This document shows, piece by piece, positions 33,651 to 44,227 of a DNA stretch of 64,000 nucleotides. The notes beneath the pieces were generated by a model. It ran no database searches and was not told where the DNA came from. It was given only the letters and a program-made list of their open reading frames with translations. Origin of the DNA: Plasmodiophora brassicae (taxonomy: Eukaryota; Endomyxa; Phytomyxea; Plasmodiophorida; Plasmodiophoridae); contig JASFAU010000004.1 in NCBI GenBank assembly GCA_039704465.1, forward strand, positions 620,001 through 684,000. Reading direction: 5' to 3'. A program made the position numbers and the translations under genes. The number at the start of each line of letters is the position of its first letter. The stretch's first letter is position 1.

Positions 33651-33926
33651 CAGGAGGTGTTATGCACGTGCAATCCGGGCTGTATTAACTGGTCAACAAT
33701 TAGACAGCATTGCGAAGCGTCGGTAGTTGACCTGGGACGATTCAAGGTGAGCATCAGTTACAACACGGGACTGCTGTGCACACAGACCTCGAGCGTCCTG
33801 CTTGCTGTGTGCAAATGGGCGACCGCCTGATCGATCGCGACCTGGATATTCCCCCCGGAGGCAGCAATGGCGGAATCCGCATTGCTGGCAAAGCGTGCCT
33901 ACCACGATGGTCGCGACCGTAAGACT

Positions 33927-34073
33927 TTAGAAACGGATTCCGCTGTCCGCTGCCGGTATTACCTCCTCCATGGCGTGCAGCCCGATGGCGATCGCGCCGA
34001 CGACGACAGCGACCAGAACGACGACCTTCCGTAGAGCCATCCGATTTGGAAATGCGCCCGGAACGTGAGTCAT
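33927..34073 (-). CDS. Possible 48-residue membrane peptide
   Basis: ATG 34073 reads MTHVPGAFPNRMALRK, then a helix VVVLVAVVVGAIAIGLHAM and a short tail. It may also start at the internal Met. Head-to-head with the Sey1 gene. Very short, so weak. Confidence 0.3.
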   Translation of the reverse strand: MTHVPGAFPNRMALRKVVVLVAVVVGAIAIGLHAMEEVIPAADSGIRF

Positions 34074-34252
34074 CGTGGCTACCGAGCACAATGGCCCCAG
34101 GAGGTTGACGTTAAGTGAGGTCAGCGGCGGCCCCAGAATAGGACGCAGCGGGTGGCGTCGGCCGCGTCGGGCCTTGGGCAAACGCCGTGGGCTGTCGTTG
34201 CAGAAGACGGGCGGCGGCGGCGTCATTTCGTTAACACAGCGAGTGGTCGCGC

Positions 34253-37208
34253 ATGGCTGCGTCCGATTACTTGATGGCGGCGCGATCGTCGGCGGACGGC
34301 CCGCGCTCCCTGATCCACGTCGTCGACAAGGAGGGAGAATTCTGCTCCACGGCCGGGGGCATAACATCGTTCCTCGACGTGCACGGCCTGCTCGATCGCG
34401 GCACCGACTATACCGTCGTTGGGATTATGGGAGCACAAAGTTCTGGAAAAAGTATGTTTGACCGAACGGTCGGTCGAAGTTCGGTATTCCCGCCATTCTT
34501 ACTAGTGCGCTCTAGGTACTCTCCTGAACATACTGTTCGGGACCTGTTTTGAAGAATTAAACTCGCAAGCTGGGCGGCAGATGACGACGAAAGGTCATCC
34601 GCGATCGCGACGAATGTGTCCGTAGGCGCAGGTCTCACTGTCGTCGCAGGTGTCTGGTTCGGGTCGTCGCCCAAAGTGAGCAATGTACTGGTCATGGACC
34701 TGGAAGGCACGGACAGCGTCACCCGAGGACAGGAACGACACCCGTTTGAGCGGCAGTCGGCGCTGCTTGCGCTGTCTGTGGCCGAGGTCGACCTCGATAT
34801 GGGCCCTGCTTATCGCATCAGCTAATCGGTGGCGGCTGCAGGTCCTTATCATCAATATGTGGCAGCACGACATTGGTCGATATGTCGCATCGAACTACGG
34901 GGTACAACCAGGTTACCGCAGCCGTCGATGACTTTGGCTAACCCCGTCTCCTACAGGTTCTTTCGACGATATTTGAGGTCAACTTGCAGCTTCTCGCCGA
35001 AGAGATTCGCTCGTCGAAATCGCCGCCGAACCGAACGTTGTTGCTGTTCACGATTCGCGATCACGTCGAGTCGGAAAGTCCCATTTCGGTCATCTCGAAG
35101 CAGCTGCGTGCTGATGTTGAGCGCATATGGTCCGAAATGAAGATGCCGGCGGGTCTGTCGCACTTGAAACTCAGTACCATGTTTGATATCGAGTTCGTGG
35201 CGCTCCCTCACAAGCGTTATGAGTCAGAGCAGTTCAACTCGCAAGTGGATGCCTTGCGTCTTAGGTTGTTGGGCCAGGCCTGCTTGTTCAGCTATCTGCC
35301 GCTGATACGATCGGCCGTACAGGTTCACAGATCCGTCCAGTCCTGGATACATTTTCGGGCCCGAGAGGCGCCTTCAGAAAACCGTTTCAGTGCCTGCCAC
35401 TGGACTGGGACACTACGTCGAGACGATCTGGAGCACGATCAAGAGCCATGCGGATCTGAATTTGCCATCTCAGAAGGAGATGCTTGCGATCTTCCGGTGC
35501 GACGAGCTGTTCACGCAGATCAGCGACCAGTTCGAGTCGGCGCTCGAGGAGCTTCGAGGCCTCGTTGAGACCTGCTACCAGGAGGACTTCAAGAAATGCG
35601 CCACAGCCCTTCTGTCTTCGTCATTAACTGCGTTCGATGATGCGGCAACCGGTTATCACGCTGGAACCGTAGCGCGAAAGCGTGGCGAGCTGCAGGCGCG
35701 TCTCATCGAGCACCTGAAGCCACTGTGAGTTGCGCGTTCTCCTGCACGTGTGCATCTCTGAAACGACACGGGCAGCTGGGCACTGCAGTTAGGCCATGCG
35801 AAGGCCCTGGCGTTGGCGGAGTTCAAGACGAAAGCCGATTCTGCTCTGCCAAAGCAAAAGGCTTCAGACCGGTTCGGTGAAATCATTTCGGACTGCCGAC
35901 GTGCTGCGAAGCAACGTCTTGAAGAACTCGCTGCCAAATCAGTCATCGACTCGGCATCGGGGTGGTCACGTGATTCTTTTGTCTCCCAGCTGCAGGCGGA
36001 TATCGATGGTAATCATTGTTTCCTCTGCATCACCTGTGATATTCACGACACCCTGTTTCTGCAGATTGCGTTGAACAGCTTAAGCAGCTGCAAGTCACTC
36101 GTCTGGCTGACGAGGTGCGGGTAAAGGTCAGACGCCATCTGCTTCCGCAGTGTGATCGTATATTCGAACTTGCGCCTGAGACAATGTGGGATGATGTTCG
36201 TGACGCTTACGGTGAGGAATATCGTTGGAAATGCCCGCAGCGTTGTGGTTTACGTGGTTTCCTTTCAGAACAATGGCTCAGTGAACTCCAGGGCGGAACT
36301 CTTGATCGAAAGCTGTCGTCACTCTCGCTTGATGCGTCGCGAGCGGAAAAGTTCAGAAGCGATGCGGCGACTGATGCGCTTCTCCAGTTGCACGAAGAAG
36401 CCACGAAACATGCTGCCTTCGTCAAGCACAAAATGATTCGTTTGTTCGATCAGCGCTTTCGCCTGGATGCATCTGGCTTGCCGCGCGTTTGGCACCAGGA
36501 GCGTGATATTCGAAAGTTTTACATTGCTGCTCGAGATCACGTAAGCTGCTAGTGGTCAGTGCTTGGGCGATAGGCCTGACATCTTCCGTAGGCATTATCT
36601 CTGCTGTCCCTATTCTCCAAATTCCAGCTCGGCCGCGACAGCGACAAATCTCCGAAGAAGGGTGGCATGCTGCCAACGCTTATCTCGGAATCCGAACAGG
36701 CCGCTCTTCGTACAGACTTCCAACGCTCGTGTGAAGATGCGCTTAATGCGGCTGAAGCGTCTCGAGCCCGTGCATTGCACATGACATCGACTCCGGCATG
36801 GGTTCTCCCCCTCATCCTTGTCCTTGGATGGAACGAGGCCATGACGATTCTGCAACATCCGCTACTGCTGTTCCTGATCATTTTGATCGGCGCTGCTCTT
36901 GGCGTGATCTGGTATCTGGACATGTGGGGTCCTGCCATGGCAATGGGCAAGATCGTCGTGCGCCAGGTGACGTCGGCTGTTATGGCGCATTTGGATGGAC
37001 AGCCTGGCCGGCAAACCCCAGACAGCATAGAACTCTCTAGCTCCGCGAGACGAGTCAGTCGCCTTTGCAATCTCACTTTCCGCTGTTTCTGATTGTTTTA
37101 CAGGCATCACCGAGGAAACCGGACCGATCTCCTCGCCGCTCTAAATCGCCCTTGGCTTCGTCTTCACCGCTGGGCGCCCGTGTGACGGCCGCCCACGGCC
37201 CGAAATGA
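34253..37208 (+). CDS. SEY1: Sey1/RHD3/atlastin-type dynamin-like GTPase
   Basis: ER membrane GTPase that drives homotypic fusion of ER tubules. Exon 1 (ATG 34253) has FLDVHGLLDRG and VVGIMGAQSSGKS. An intron starting GTATGT joins it in phase 1 to TLLNILFGTCFEELN. Later exons give VLVMDLEGTDSVTRGQE, VLIINMWQHDIGR, LLLFTIRDHVE, LPHKRYESEQFNSQV, then the long helical middle domain (TCYQEDFKKCATALLSSSL, HLLPQCDRIFELAPETMWDD). Two helices follow near the end (VLPLILVLGWNEAMTIL and PLLLFLIILIGAALGVIWYL). A final intron (GTCAGT...TTACAG) adds ASPRKPDRSPRRSKSPLAS, ending at 37208. The domain order and length are typical. Confidence 0.92.
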
Positions 37209-37246
37209 ACTAGCGCTATCAGGATCTGCCATCGCCCTTCTGTTTA

Positions 37247-37624
37247 TTACATTGGAGTGTCTGGAATCCGACGTATCTGTGGTGGCGAAGGTGGCTTAAT
37301 CCCCATGACAGTACCTGGTGCTTCAGGTGCCGATGCAGCGGGGACCGCCATGTTCATAGGTGCTGCGCCCGGATTCGCGGCGCCTGAGACCGGCACGCCT
37401 GGAATTGCAGATGTGGCAGCCGCATGCCGCTTCTTGCCCTTCGTCTTCTTGTGACGGGTGCGCATCTTGTTCGGCTTCAGGGGAGCTGGACGGTTGCTGC
37501 TGGCTTCTTCACAATCATCAGGGTCCGGGGGAGCATATCGGTGACGGCGCTTCTTCGCGTCGGATGCTGCCATAATGGCAACGCCGACGACGAGCAGGAC
37601 GATCAGCCACGCGCGGGAATTCAT
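37247..37624 (-). CDS. Secreted small Lys/Arg- and Pro-rich protein
   Basis: Start chosen at Met 37624 because it opens a signal peptide (MNSRAWLIVLLVVGVAIMAA); a longer in-frame ORF starts 17 codons upstream. The mature part is about 100 residues: basic KKRRHRYAPPDPDD, then RTRHKKTKGKKRHAA, then Ala/Pro/Gly-rich. Only one cysteine is seen (DDCEEA). No domain recognised. Secretion is inferred from the signal alone. Confidence 0.5.
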   Translation of the reverse strand: MNSRAWLIVLLVVGVAIMAASDAKKRRHRYAPPDPDDCEEASSNRPAPLKPNKMRTRHKKTKGKKRHAAATSAIPGVPVSGAANPGAAPMNMAVPAASAPEAPGTVMGIKPPSPPQIRRIPDTPM

Positions 37625-37800
37625 TGTTCGAGGGGTGCCAACTGTTAGGAAACTCTGACGAAGAATTCCAGGCAATCGTTAAGTGAATGGCACTGTTGTG
37701 CCTGATGATTCATCGCCATGGTGGTTGAGCAGGTGAGTCAACGTGACCCAGGTGGTTGGGAATCACGATACCAAACCGCAACCGGGCCCATAATCTCCAT

Positions 37801-39891
37801 CTACGGCGGAGCCGGAAGCGGATCAGTCAGCGGCAGACAGGTCCACGCGTGAAGCAAATGGGGGACCGCGCGAACAAGTCGCTGTAGATCTCTTCGGGCG
37901 GTCAGTCGGTTGCCTGATTGCAGCATCGAGAAGGCGCGATGAATCAGCGTAATTGGATCAGGACCGTACATCCGGACAGACAGGTCGAAAGTTCGAATGG
38001 CTTCCTGGTAGTCGGCCAGTGCGTGAAAGCACCGGCCGACATGAAACAAGACATCGTCGGCCCCGTCTTGCACAAAGCAATGATCACGAACCAACAGAAG
38101 TGCTTGACGGGTATCCGACCGAACGTCGCTACCGGGGCAGGCGCTGACGGCCAGCAGAATTCTGGCGACAAGTTTGTGGAATACGTGGGCATCATAGTGG
38201 CTCAGCCTGAGAATGGATAAAAGGTTCGACAGTGTCTGGGGTGCTTGCTCTGCGCAGAGAGCGGCCTGCAGCTGAAAGAAATCAAACGGCTCCAACCGTT
38301 CCGCAACGGATTGCACTGCTGGGGACGCTTGATGGAACCCCCATCCAAACACACCCAGTCGCAGCCGACTATAACAGCAGGAACTCGACCAGACGATGTT
38401 TGCTACAAGCAACCGTCACGTTAACAGTTGGGACAGAAACAGTACAGGTAGACATCCGGACAGACAGGTCGAAAGTTCGAATGGCTTCCTGGTAGTCGGC
38501 CAGTGCGTGAAAGCACCGGCCGACATGAAACAAGACATCGTCGGCCCCGTCTTGCACAAAGCAATGATCACGAACCAACAGAAGTGCTTGACGGGTATCC
38601 GACCGAACGTCGCTACCGGGGCAGGCGCTGACGGCCAGCAGAATTCTGGCGACAAGTTTGTGGAATACGTGGGCATCATAGTGGCTCAGCCTGAGAATGG
38701 ATAAAAGGTTCGACAGTGTCTGGGGTGCTTGCTCTGCGCAGAGAGCGGCCTGCAGCTGAAAGAAATCAAACGGCTCCAACCGTTCCGCAACGGATTGCAC
38801 TGCTGGGGACGCTTGATGGAACCCCCATCCAAACACACCCAGTCGCAGCCGACTATAACAGCAGGAACTCGACCAGACGATGTTTGCTACAAGCAACCGT
38901 CACGTTAACAGTTGGGACAGAAACAGTACAGGTAGTACCAGCTTCGCGACGACAGAAATCCGTCAGAACCCCAAAGCTAACCGGCAAAGAACACGACCCA
39001 TGGATGGCGAGCGGAAGCTCGGGACACTGAATAACAGGATCGTCATCAAGCATGACGACAGCCCCGGCTGGCCCCTTATCTAAGAGTTGCATGCAGCTCG
39101 TGAGGTTCACATGCCGGCCGTATCTTCCCACAGTGGTTACCAGCAACGATGAAGAGCACTTCATGAGGTCTGATACGATCGAGGAGGCGCCGCATGGCGC
39201 TGAGAGAGCCGACAGGTACAAGGGCAGAGTAGTTGCGTCCAATCGTGCCATGCAGCAAGGCTGCTGGACCTGATGGATCACAGGGCGTCATGCGCGTCAC
39301 GATGCCGTCCGACGTTAGGCGAATCTCCATCAGCAGGACGGTGCCCATCGACTCCGACGTCGCGTACATCTCCTGCGGTAGGCTGTCGAACACGTAGTTG
39401 GCGATGACGACGGTAGGCCCAGGAAGCCAAACGTGCCCAGCACGACGAAGGTAAACGGGAGATTCCGGAGGCTGCTCAGCATCAAGAACAGCGAAATCGA
39501 GAACGCCGAGACGGGCCAGGCCGCTTAACTGGGCCTGCCGTTCGTATCCGGCAACGTTACGTTCGGCGAGATCCGTCATGACATACAGCAGGCGATCAAC
39601 GGGCCAATGTCGGCGCTTGCACAAGTTGATCCAGGTCATGACGAACAGAAATCCGAACTGGCCCGACCCGCTGCCGAGCTCGATGACCGTCAGGCGCGGT
39701 AGGCCCGGGTCAGCGCTGATCAGACTGGCGGCCATGTCGACGTACTGTCGCGCCGTGAACGCGTTCGTCGTGATAAACTGTGGCACCGCATCCCGCGATG
39801 CCGCTGCCCAGGCGCTCGGACCTCTCGACTCGTAGAACGTCCGCTGGTGGGCCCAGATCGGCGACCTGCTTAACGGGCGCCACCCGTCCAT
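37801..39891 (-). CDS. SAM-dependent methyltransferase fused to TPR region, with duplicated exon
   Basis: ATG 39891 begins with SPIWAHQRTFYESRGPSAW, a start shared with a class of bacterial and protist methyltransferases. SAM-binding LTVIELGSGSGQFGF and VVIANYVFDSLPQ follow. An intron (GTAACC...CTTAG, about 39147-39088) joins FIVA to DKGPAGAVVMLDDD, then CPELPLAIHGS. A 43-nt intron precedes a helical exon with RLEPFDFFQLQAALCAEQ, FHKLVARILLAV and the TPR-like FHVGRCFHALADYQEAIRTF. That exon is present twice through a 484-bp tandem repeat. The second unit in reading order continues to ITLIHRAFSMLQSGNRLTA and the stop at 37801. With both copies spliced the frame stays open. Confidence 0.7.
37968..38451. 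repeat. 484-bp perfect tandem repeat, copy 1
   Basis: Begins ACATCCGGACAGACAGGTCG. Compared line by line with copy 2; no difference seen over 484 bp. Contains the 43-nt intron and the 441-nt exon portion. Confidence 0.95.
38452..38935. repeat. 484-bp perfect tandem repeat, copy 2
   Basis: Directly abuts copy 1 with no spacer and the same orientation. On the - strand this copy is read first. Confidence 0.95.
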
Positions 39892-40153
39892 CTGCGATCA
39901 GTGATCAGACTCGCTGTCCGCCACGCAGTCCACGCTGCATCTTAGGGCAACGCCGTATATTGTTGCCAAGCTGGAATACAGAGACGTGCTAGGCGAATCC
40001 GGTCACTACGCCATTGCCTCTCGAGACAGAAACAACGACATTTCCTCGCTGCTGAGAGAACAACGACCAGATCTCAGCATTGGAGATGCCCTTATATATC
40101 GTCAAAATAACTAAACAGATCTATAGCTGCCGAGCAGGCACCTCCATCTTTAG

Positions 40154-41326
40154 TTAACGTCGTGTCAGTATCGGTCTAGGAGGTTTCCAATCCAGGCGGC
40201 TCTTCGGGACCTGGATCGACGGGGCGACCCAGGCGCCGCAGGAGCATTGTGATCCGCTCCAGTCGTAGGACCCCAGACGGGAATGGCAATGAGGGCACGA
40301 AAGTTTGCCGCTGACTTCGCCCAACGGGAACACGTCGATGCCGTCGTCGATGAAGATCGACCCACACGATTGCGATGAAGAAGGTGGGTGATCTACGACA
40401 GATGACGATCCGAAGATGGGGCGGCTGCATTTGCGACAGGCGTAAAACCCAGACGAATCGGATCGTGCCTCGGCCGATGGTGCGGGTAATTCAGCAATAC
40501 CATGGCTGTCGGCGACGCCAGCCGAGTGCTCCGGCACAGTTAGCCCCAAGGCGGTGAAATGTGCCAGCAATCGTTCCAAGTTGTCACGCAACGTAGTCAT
40601 CAGGAGGAGATAAATGGAAGTGTCATTGTCGATGACGCAATCCGGCGATTGGGACCTGCAACGCGCCACAAGGTCGTCAAGAAGGACCCAGCGTCCTTCA
40701 CCGGCAGACGTTGTCACGGCGGCAGGTGTACTTCGAACAGGAATGCAATGAATGTCGTAATCGCCGGAAACACAGTGTAAACACAGGAGACCGTGTTGCA
40801 TTCGTCTCATGAGTTGAGGCGCATCCCCAAAAGCGCCGTCGGTGCACTGCACTAACCGCTCGGCGACCAATTCGCGAACAGGCACGACATCATCCTCGGA
40901 CTCATCAACGGTCACCAAGGCGTCGTGGAAGAACTGTGAACTTTGGAGCCGGTCGGATATGGCTGCACGCCAGACGAATATGGCAATACGGCCATCGTCG
41001 AACCGTGTGAACGGCAGTGCCGATGCAATGACGCGTCGGCGCCCTTTCCTGTGCGTGCCAGGCATCAAGTGAGTGACGCCGCCACTGGACTGACTGCGGA
41101 CTCCGCCGCGGTGTCTTTGGACTCCGCGGGGTCGTCGTTCGTACGAGGCTCTTGGACCAGCATCCGCTTCGACGCGATTCGTAATGAAGCACGAACGGTG
41201 CAAAGCTGGAGTGTAAGTGTCTGGGCGCGTCACTGCGACATATAATTCGAATGGGTCCACCGAAGCCGCGTACATCTGACAATGCATACCGGGGCACAAC
41301 TCTGACGACGACCGACTCTGTTTCAC
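40154..41326 (-). CDS. Protein with DUSP12/Yvh1-type zinc-binding C-terminus, no phosphatase motif
   Basis: 390 residues in one exon. The last 110 or so residues match the C-terminal zinc domain of DUSP12/Yvh1: YACRKCSRPIFGSSSVVDH, CGSIFIDD, SGKLSCPHCHSRLGSYDWSG and QCSCGAWVAP...KSRLD, with all expected Cys pairs and His. In Yvh1 this domain binds pre-60S ribosomes and helps release Mrt4. The N-terminal 270 residues show no HCxxxxxR loop, so the usual dual-specificity phosphatase domain is absent or unrecognisable. Instead there is a segment IAIFVWRAAISDRLQSSQFF and ERLLAHFTALGLT. Function is open. Confidence 0.65.
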   Translation of the reverse strand: MKQSRSSSELCPGMHCQMYAASVDPFELYVAVTRPDTYTPALHRSCFITNRVEADAGPRASYERRPRGVQRHRGGVRSQSSGGVTHLMPGTHRKGRRRVIASALPFTRFDDGRIAIFVWRAAISDRLQSSQFFHDALVTVDESEDDVVPVRELVAERLVQCTDGAFGDAPQLMRRMQHGLLCLHCVSGDYDIHCIPVRSTPAAVTTSAGEGRWVLLDDLVARCRSQSPDCVIDNDTSIYLLLMTTLRDNLERLLAHFTALGLTVPEHSAGVADSHGIAELPAPSAEARSDSSGFYACRKCSRPIFGSSSVVDHPPSSSQSCGSIFIDDGIDVFPLGEVSGKLSCPHCHSRLGSYDWSGSQCSCGAWVAPSIQVPKSRLDWKPPRPILTRR

Positions 41327-42380
41327 GCGGCTACCCGCAACGACCCGGGGACGCTGATTATTAATTTGTTAAATAATTCGCAAATTCCCATCCGAAATAA
41401 CTGTCCCTGCGCTGATCGACCGCACCATTGGCATCAAAGAAGCAGAGACGCATGGACATACAGGAATGGGTCGAACTCAAGGCATCGCGATTGCTCAGCG
41501 TCTGGAGAGAACTTTCATTGCCCTCGTCAACGATAGGTGACAGCTGGTGCTCTCGCTACAGACAACGCCGGCAGTTGCAGTCGCGCGCCTCGCATCCTGG
41601 CTCTGCATTGGCCAGAGTTGCTTTTTCTTTATGCTCGTATTCAGGTCAACCTGTTGGTGAACGATGTCAAGTCTTCTTCATTCGCTGAAATCGCTCACTC
41701 CGGACTGTCTACGAAATTGTTATTTGTTGAAACAAATCAACTGCGAAATGGCTACCGGGCCTGCGCGAGGACATGGTCCACCTCTACGGAGCACACCGGA
41801 TGTCTGCCATTACAATATGGGCAAAGTGAGACCCGTAGAGGTGGACCATGTCCTCGCGCAGTCGCGGTAGCCATTTCGCATTTGATTTGTTGAAACAAGC
41901 AACAATATTTGAACAGTTCCCACCAGCACTGGATGATCTGTCGAGGCCTTGGCGAGTGCGGTGTCGTGAGGTCTCGTGCGATCAGGAGGCGACAACTGGG
42001 GCGTTGGACACGGGTCACTCACTTGATGCCTCCAGTTGCGGCCCACGTGCGAAAAGCATAGAGACGCGGTCCGCTACCAACCAGGTTCCTGGGCTTCTGG
42101 CAGATTGTCCGGAAGGCGCCATCATTGGTCATCTCAGCGCGTTTGATGAACCGTCGTGGCCAAATTGTCTGTAAACATTTTGTCGTCGTGGGAGCATGTT
42201 TGGCACGGCTGCACGCCCAACCTGGCTCGGTGGATGGTCCTTGCGGAAACAGCGGAACCAGGAGGTGGCCGTGCGTTCACTGGGGGATGCGACTGCTGAC
42301 CAAACGGTGCAACCGCTATACGGACGCCTTCCAGTTCGAACCGTCTGTTTGTTTCCTGGAGCAGCACCTCCAGCACAGTC
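41327..42380 (+). other. Interval with unresolved + strand coding potential
   Basis: A + frame from 41428 (MDIQEWVELKASRLLSVWRE at its in-frame Met 41452) and another from 41537 are open but stop or change frame around 41690-41890, where a hairpin repeat lies. A third open frame (41848-42174) contains HFAFDLLKQATIFEQFPPAL. A spliced or decayed gene is possible; no family is recognised. Confidence 0.3.
41731..41891. repeat. Hairpin-forming inverted repeat, about 59-bp arms
   Basis: Left arm 41731-41789 and right arm 41833-41891 are reverse complements with only a few mismatches; the loop is 43 nt. The core GCGCGAGGACATGGTCCACC is identical in both arms. Confidence 0.9.
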
Positions 42381-42453
42381 GCCTCTTTAGCTCAGTTGGC
42401 AGAGCATCCGCTTCGTAAGCGGGAGGTCGTGGGTTCGATCCCCATTGGAGGCA
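42381..42453 (+). tRNA. tRNA-Thr (anticodon CGU)
   Basis: 73-nt cloverleaf without intron. Acceptor GCCTCTT pairs with TGGAGGC except for the innermost T-T pair; discriminator A is 42453. The A box region TAGCTCAGTTGG and B box GGTTCGATCCC are present. Anticodon stem TCCGC/GCGGG encloses loop TTCGTAA, giving anticodon CGT, which reads ACG (Thr). CCA is not encoded, as in eukaryotes. A T-run follows (TTTTCTTTTTTT near 42493-42504). Confidence 0.95.
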
Positions 42454-42575
42454 CATGCTTTTCACGATCGTTCGGCTCTCCGTCCGGCGTGATTTTCTTT
42501 TTTTCCGATGCCATCAGGAGTAACGTCGTCGCTCTGTCAGTCCCATTTCGAGTTCGGGTGCCCCTGAACAAGGGA

Positions 42576-43394
42576 ATGGTGCAGACAGGCGAAGGGCGTT
42601 ACGCGACCGTGAACGGCGTTCAGCTATACTACGAGACGCATGGCAGCGGTCGTCCGGTGGTTATGCTCCATGGCGGGTTCGGGTCGTTCGAGATGCTGGC
42701 GGGCATCTGGCCGGCCGTTGCCGAGAAACACCTCGTCATTGGTGTTGACTTGTACGGGCACGGTCGCACCGCTCTGACCGACCGTGCATTCACGACCGAA
42801 AACATGGCGGATGACATCGCCGCTCTGCTGGTGCATCTCGGGATCGAACGCGCAGACATTATCGGGTATTCGGTGGGTGGCCTTGTTGGCCTTCTGGTTG
42901 CGATTCGTCACCCGGATCGTGTGCACACGCTAGCGACCATATCGTCTCCCATCAGACGATCGGCATGGTTTCCCGAGATTCGCGAGGGCATGGCCATGAT
43001 CAGCGCCGACAATTTCATTGGCACGCCAGTCGTCGACAATTATAACCGGCTGGCGCCAAACAAGGACGATATTAAGCGGTTTGCCTCGTCGATGCGATCC
43101 GCAATGACTCGCGAATACGACTGGTCCGACAAGATCCCAGCTCTACCCATGCCCGTTCTCTTCGTATGCGGTGATAACGATTCATTCCCGCCATCGCACG
43201 CCTGTGAAGTTTTCCAGATGCGGGGAGGCGGCCTGAAGGACGCTGGCTGGACCGGCGAGCACATCGTCCCATCGGAACTTGCAGTCTTGCCGAATACGAC
43301 CCATTACAATATCGTTTCCGATCGGGCACATCTTTTGATTCCCCTCCTGACCGGGTTCCTTCATCGCCATCAACCCTCGCTCTCGACGCCGTAA
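42576..43394 (+). CDS. Alpha/beta hydrolase, bacterial type
   Basis: About 272 residues, single exon. YATVNGVQLYYETHG and VVMLHGGFGSFEML (oxyanion HGG) open the fold. The nucleophile elbow is GYSVGGLVG (G-x-S-x-G), the acid is in LFVCGDNDSF, and the histidine in NTTHYNI. Substrate is unknown (esterase, epoxide hydrolase or haloperoxidase-like). Met 42576 is preferred over the longer frame, which overlaps the tRNA. Few or no introns and close similarity in style to prokaryotic proteins make transfer possible. Confidence 0.85.
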   Translation: MVQTGEGRYATVNGVQLYYETHGSGRPVVMLHGGFGSFEMLAGIWPAVAEKHLVIGVDLYGHGRTALTDRAFTTENMADDIAALLVHLGIERADIIGYSVGGLVGLLVAIRHPDRVHTLATISSPIRRSAWFPEIREGMAMISADNFIGTPVVDNYNRLAPNKDDIKRFASSMRSAMTREYDWSDKIPALPMPVLFVCGDNDSFPPSHACEVFQMRGGGLKDAGWTGEHIVPSELAVLPNTTHYNIVSDRAHLLIPLLTGFLHRHQPSLSTP

Positions 43395-43537
43395 CCGATC
43401 ACAGCGGTACTTACGTCTGGAATACACTGAAGCCAGGCGGGACCCATCGGCCAACTACGATGATGCTACGGGACGTACAGTTTAATTCATTCGCAGTTCC
43501 AACGAAGAGAAACGGATCCGGGTTGAGCATATAACAA

Positions 43538-44184
43538 TCATTCGAGTTCGGCGACGGCGCCGGCTGCTTTGAGTTGTTCAATGATGGCCTCGGCGTCCTT
43601 CTTGTTGATATCCTTGACGACATCGCATGGAGCTGACTCGACTAGCGCCTTGGCTTCCTTCAGGCCGAGCTTCGTGATGGCGCGCACCTCCTTAATGGTC
43701 TTGACCTTGTCGACCGCGTTGAAACTCTTCAGCTTCACGGTGAACGCCGTCTTCTCCGCAGCAGCAGGAGCCGCTTCCCCTGCGGCGTCTCCACCGGCCG
43801 CCGCTGCCGATCCTGCTCCTCCTCCCATCATCATCGGCATCGCCGCCATATCGGGAATGTCCAAACGCTCCTGCACATCGGCTTCATCAGTGCGCATTAC
43901 CGATGGATCCTGCCTACTGCAACGTACCTTCAGCAATTTGACAAAATCCCTGCATTGTATCAAGTTCAGCGACGCGATGTCGTCGACGAGCTTGGTGAGA
44001 TCCGGCGCCGCCGCCGCGGACAACAGGCGCGGCGACGTGATCTGCCGCCGCAGCGTCCTACCAGCGAAGTGTCAGTGTCAGCGGCCCGGCGGCGGTCGCC
44101 GACCCGACGGGTGCAGCTCCACAGTCAGCGCGGCCGTTACCTGCCGACGCGCAGCGCAAACTGCCCGACCTTGTCGCAACGCAT
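43538..44184 (-). CDS. MRPL12: Mitochondrial ribosomal protein bL12m (L7/L12)
   Basis: Stalk protein of the mitochondrial large subunit. ATG 44184 opens a basic, Arg-rich presequence ([15 protein letters not shown]) joined over an intron (GTAACG...TGGTAG) to [17 protein letters not shown]. Then the dimerisation domain [17 protein letters not shown] 57-nt intron after FVKLLK precedes [18 protein letters not shown], a hinge rich in Ala/Gly. The [23 protein letters not shown] and [20 protein letters not shown], matches L7/L12. Confidence 0.93.
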
Positions 44185-44227
44185 CCCCCACGGATTATGA
44201 CAACCCAACGACGGGATCCCGAATGTC

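Noticed and set aside
42396..42575. Upstream extension of the alpha/beta hydrolase frame
   Set aside because: It overlaps the tRNA-Thr gene, and the hydrolase fold begins only after Met 42576.
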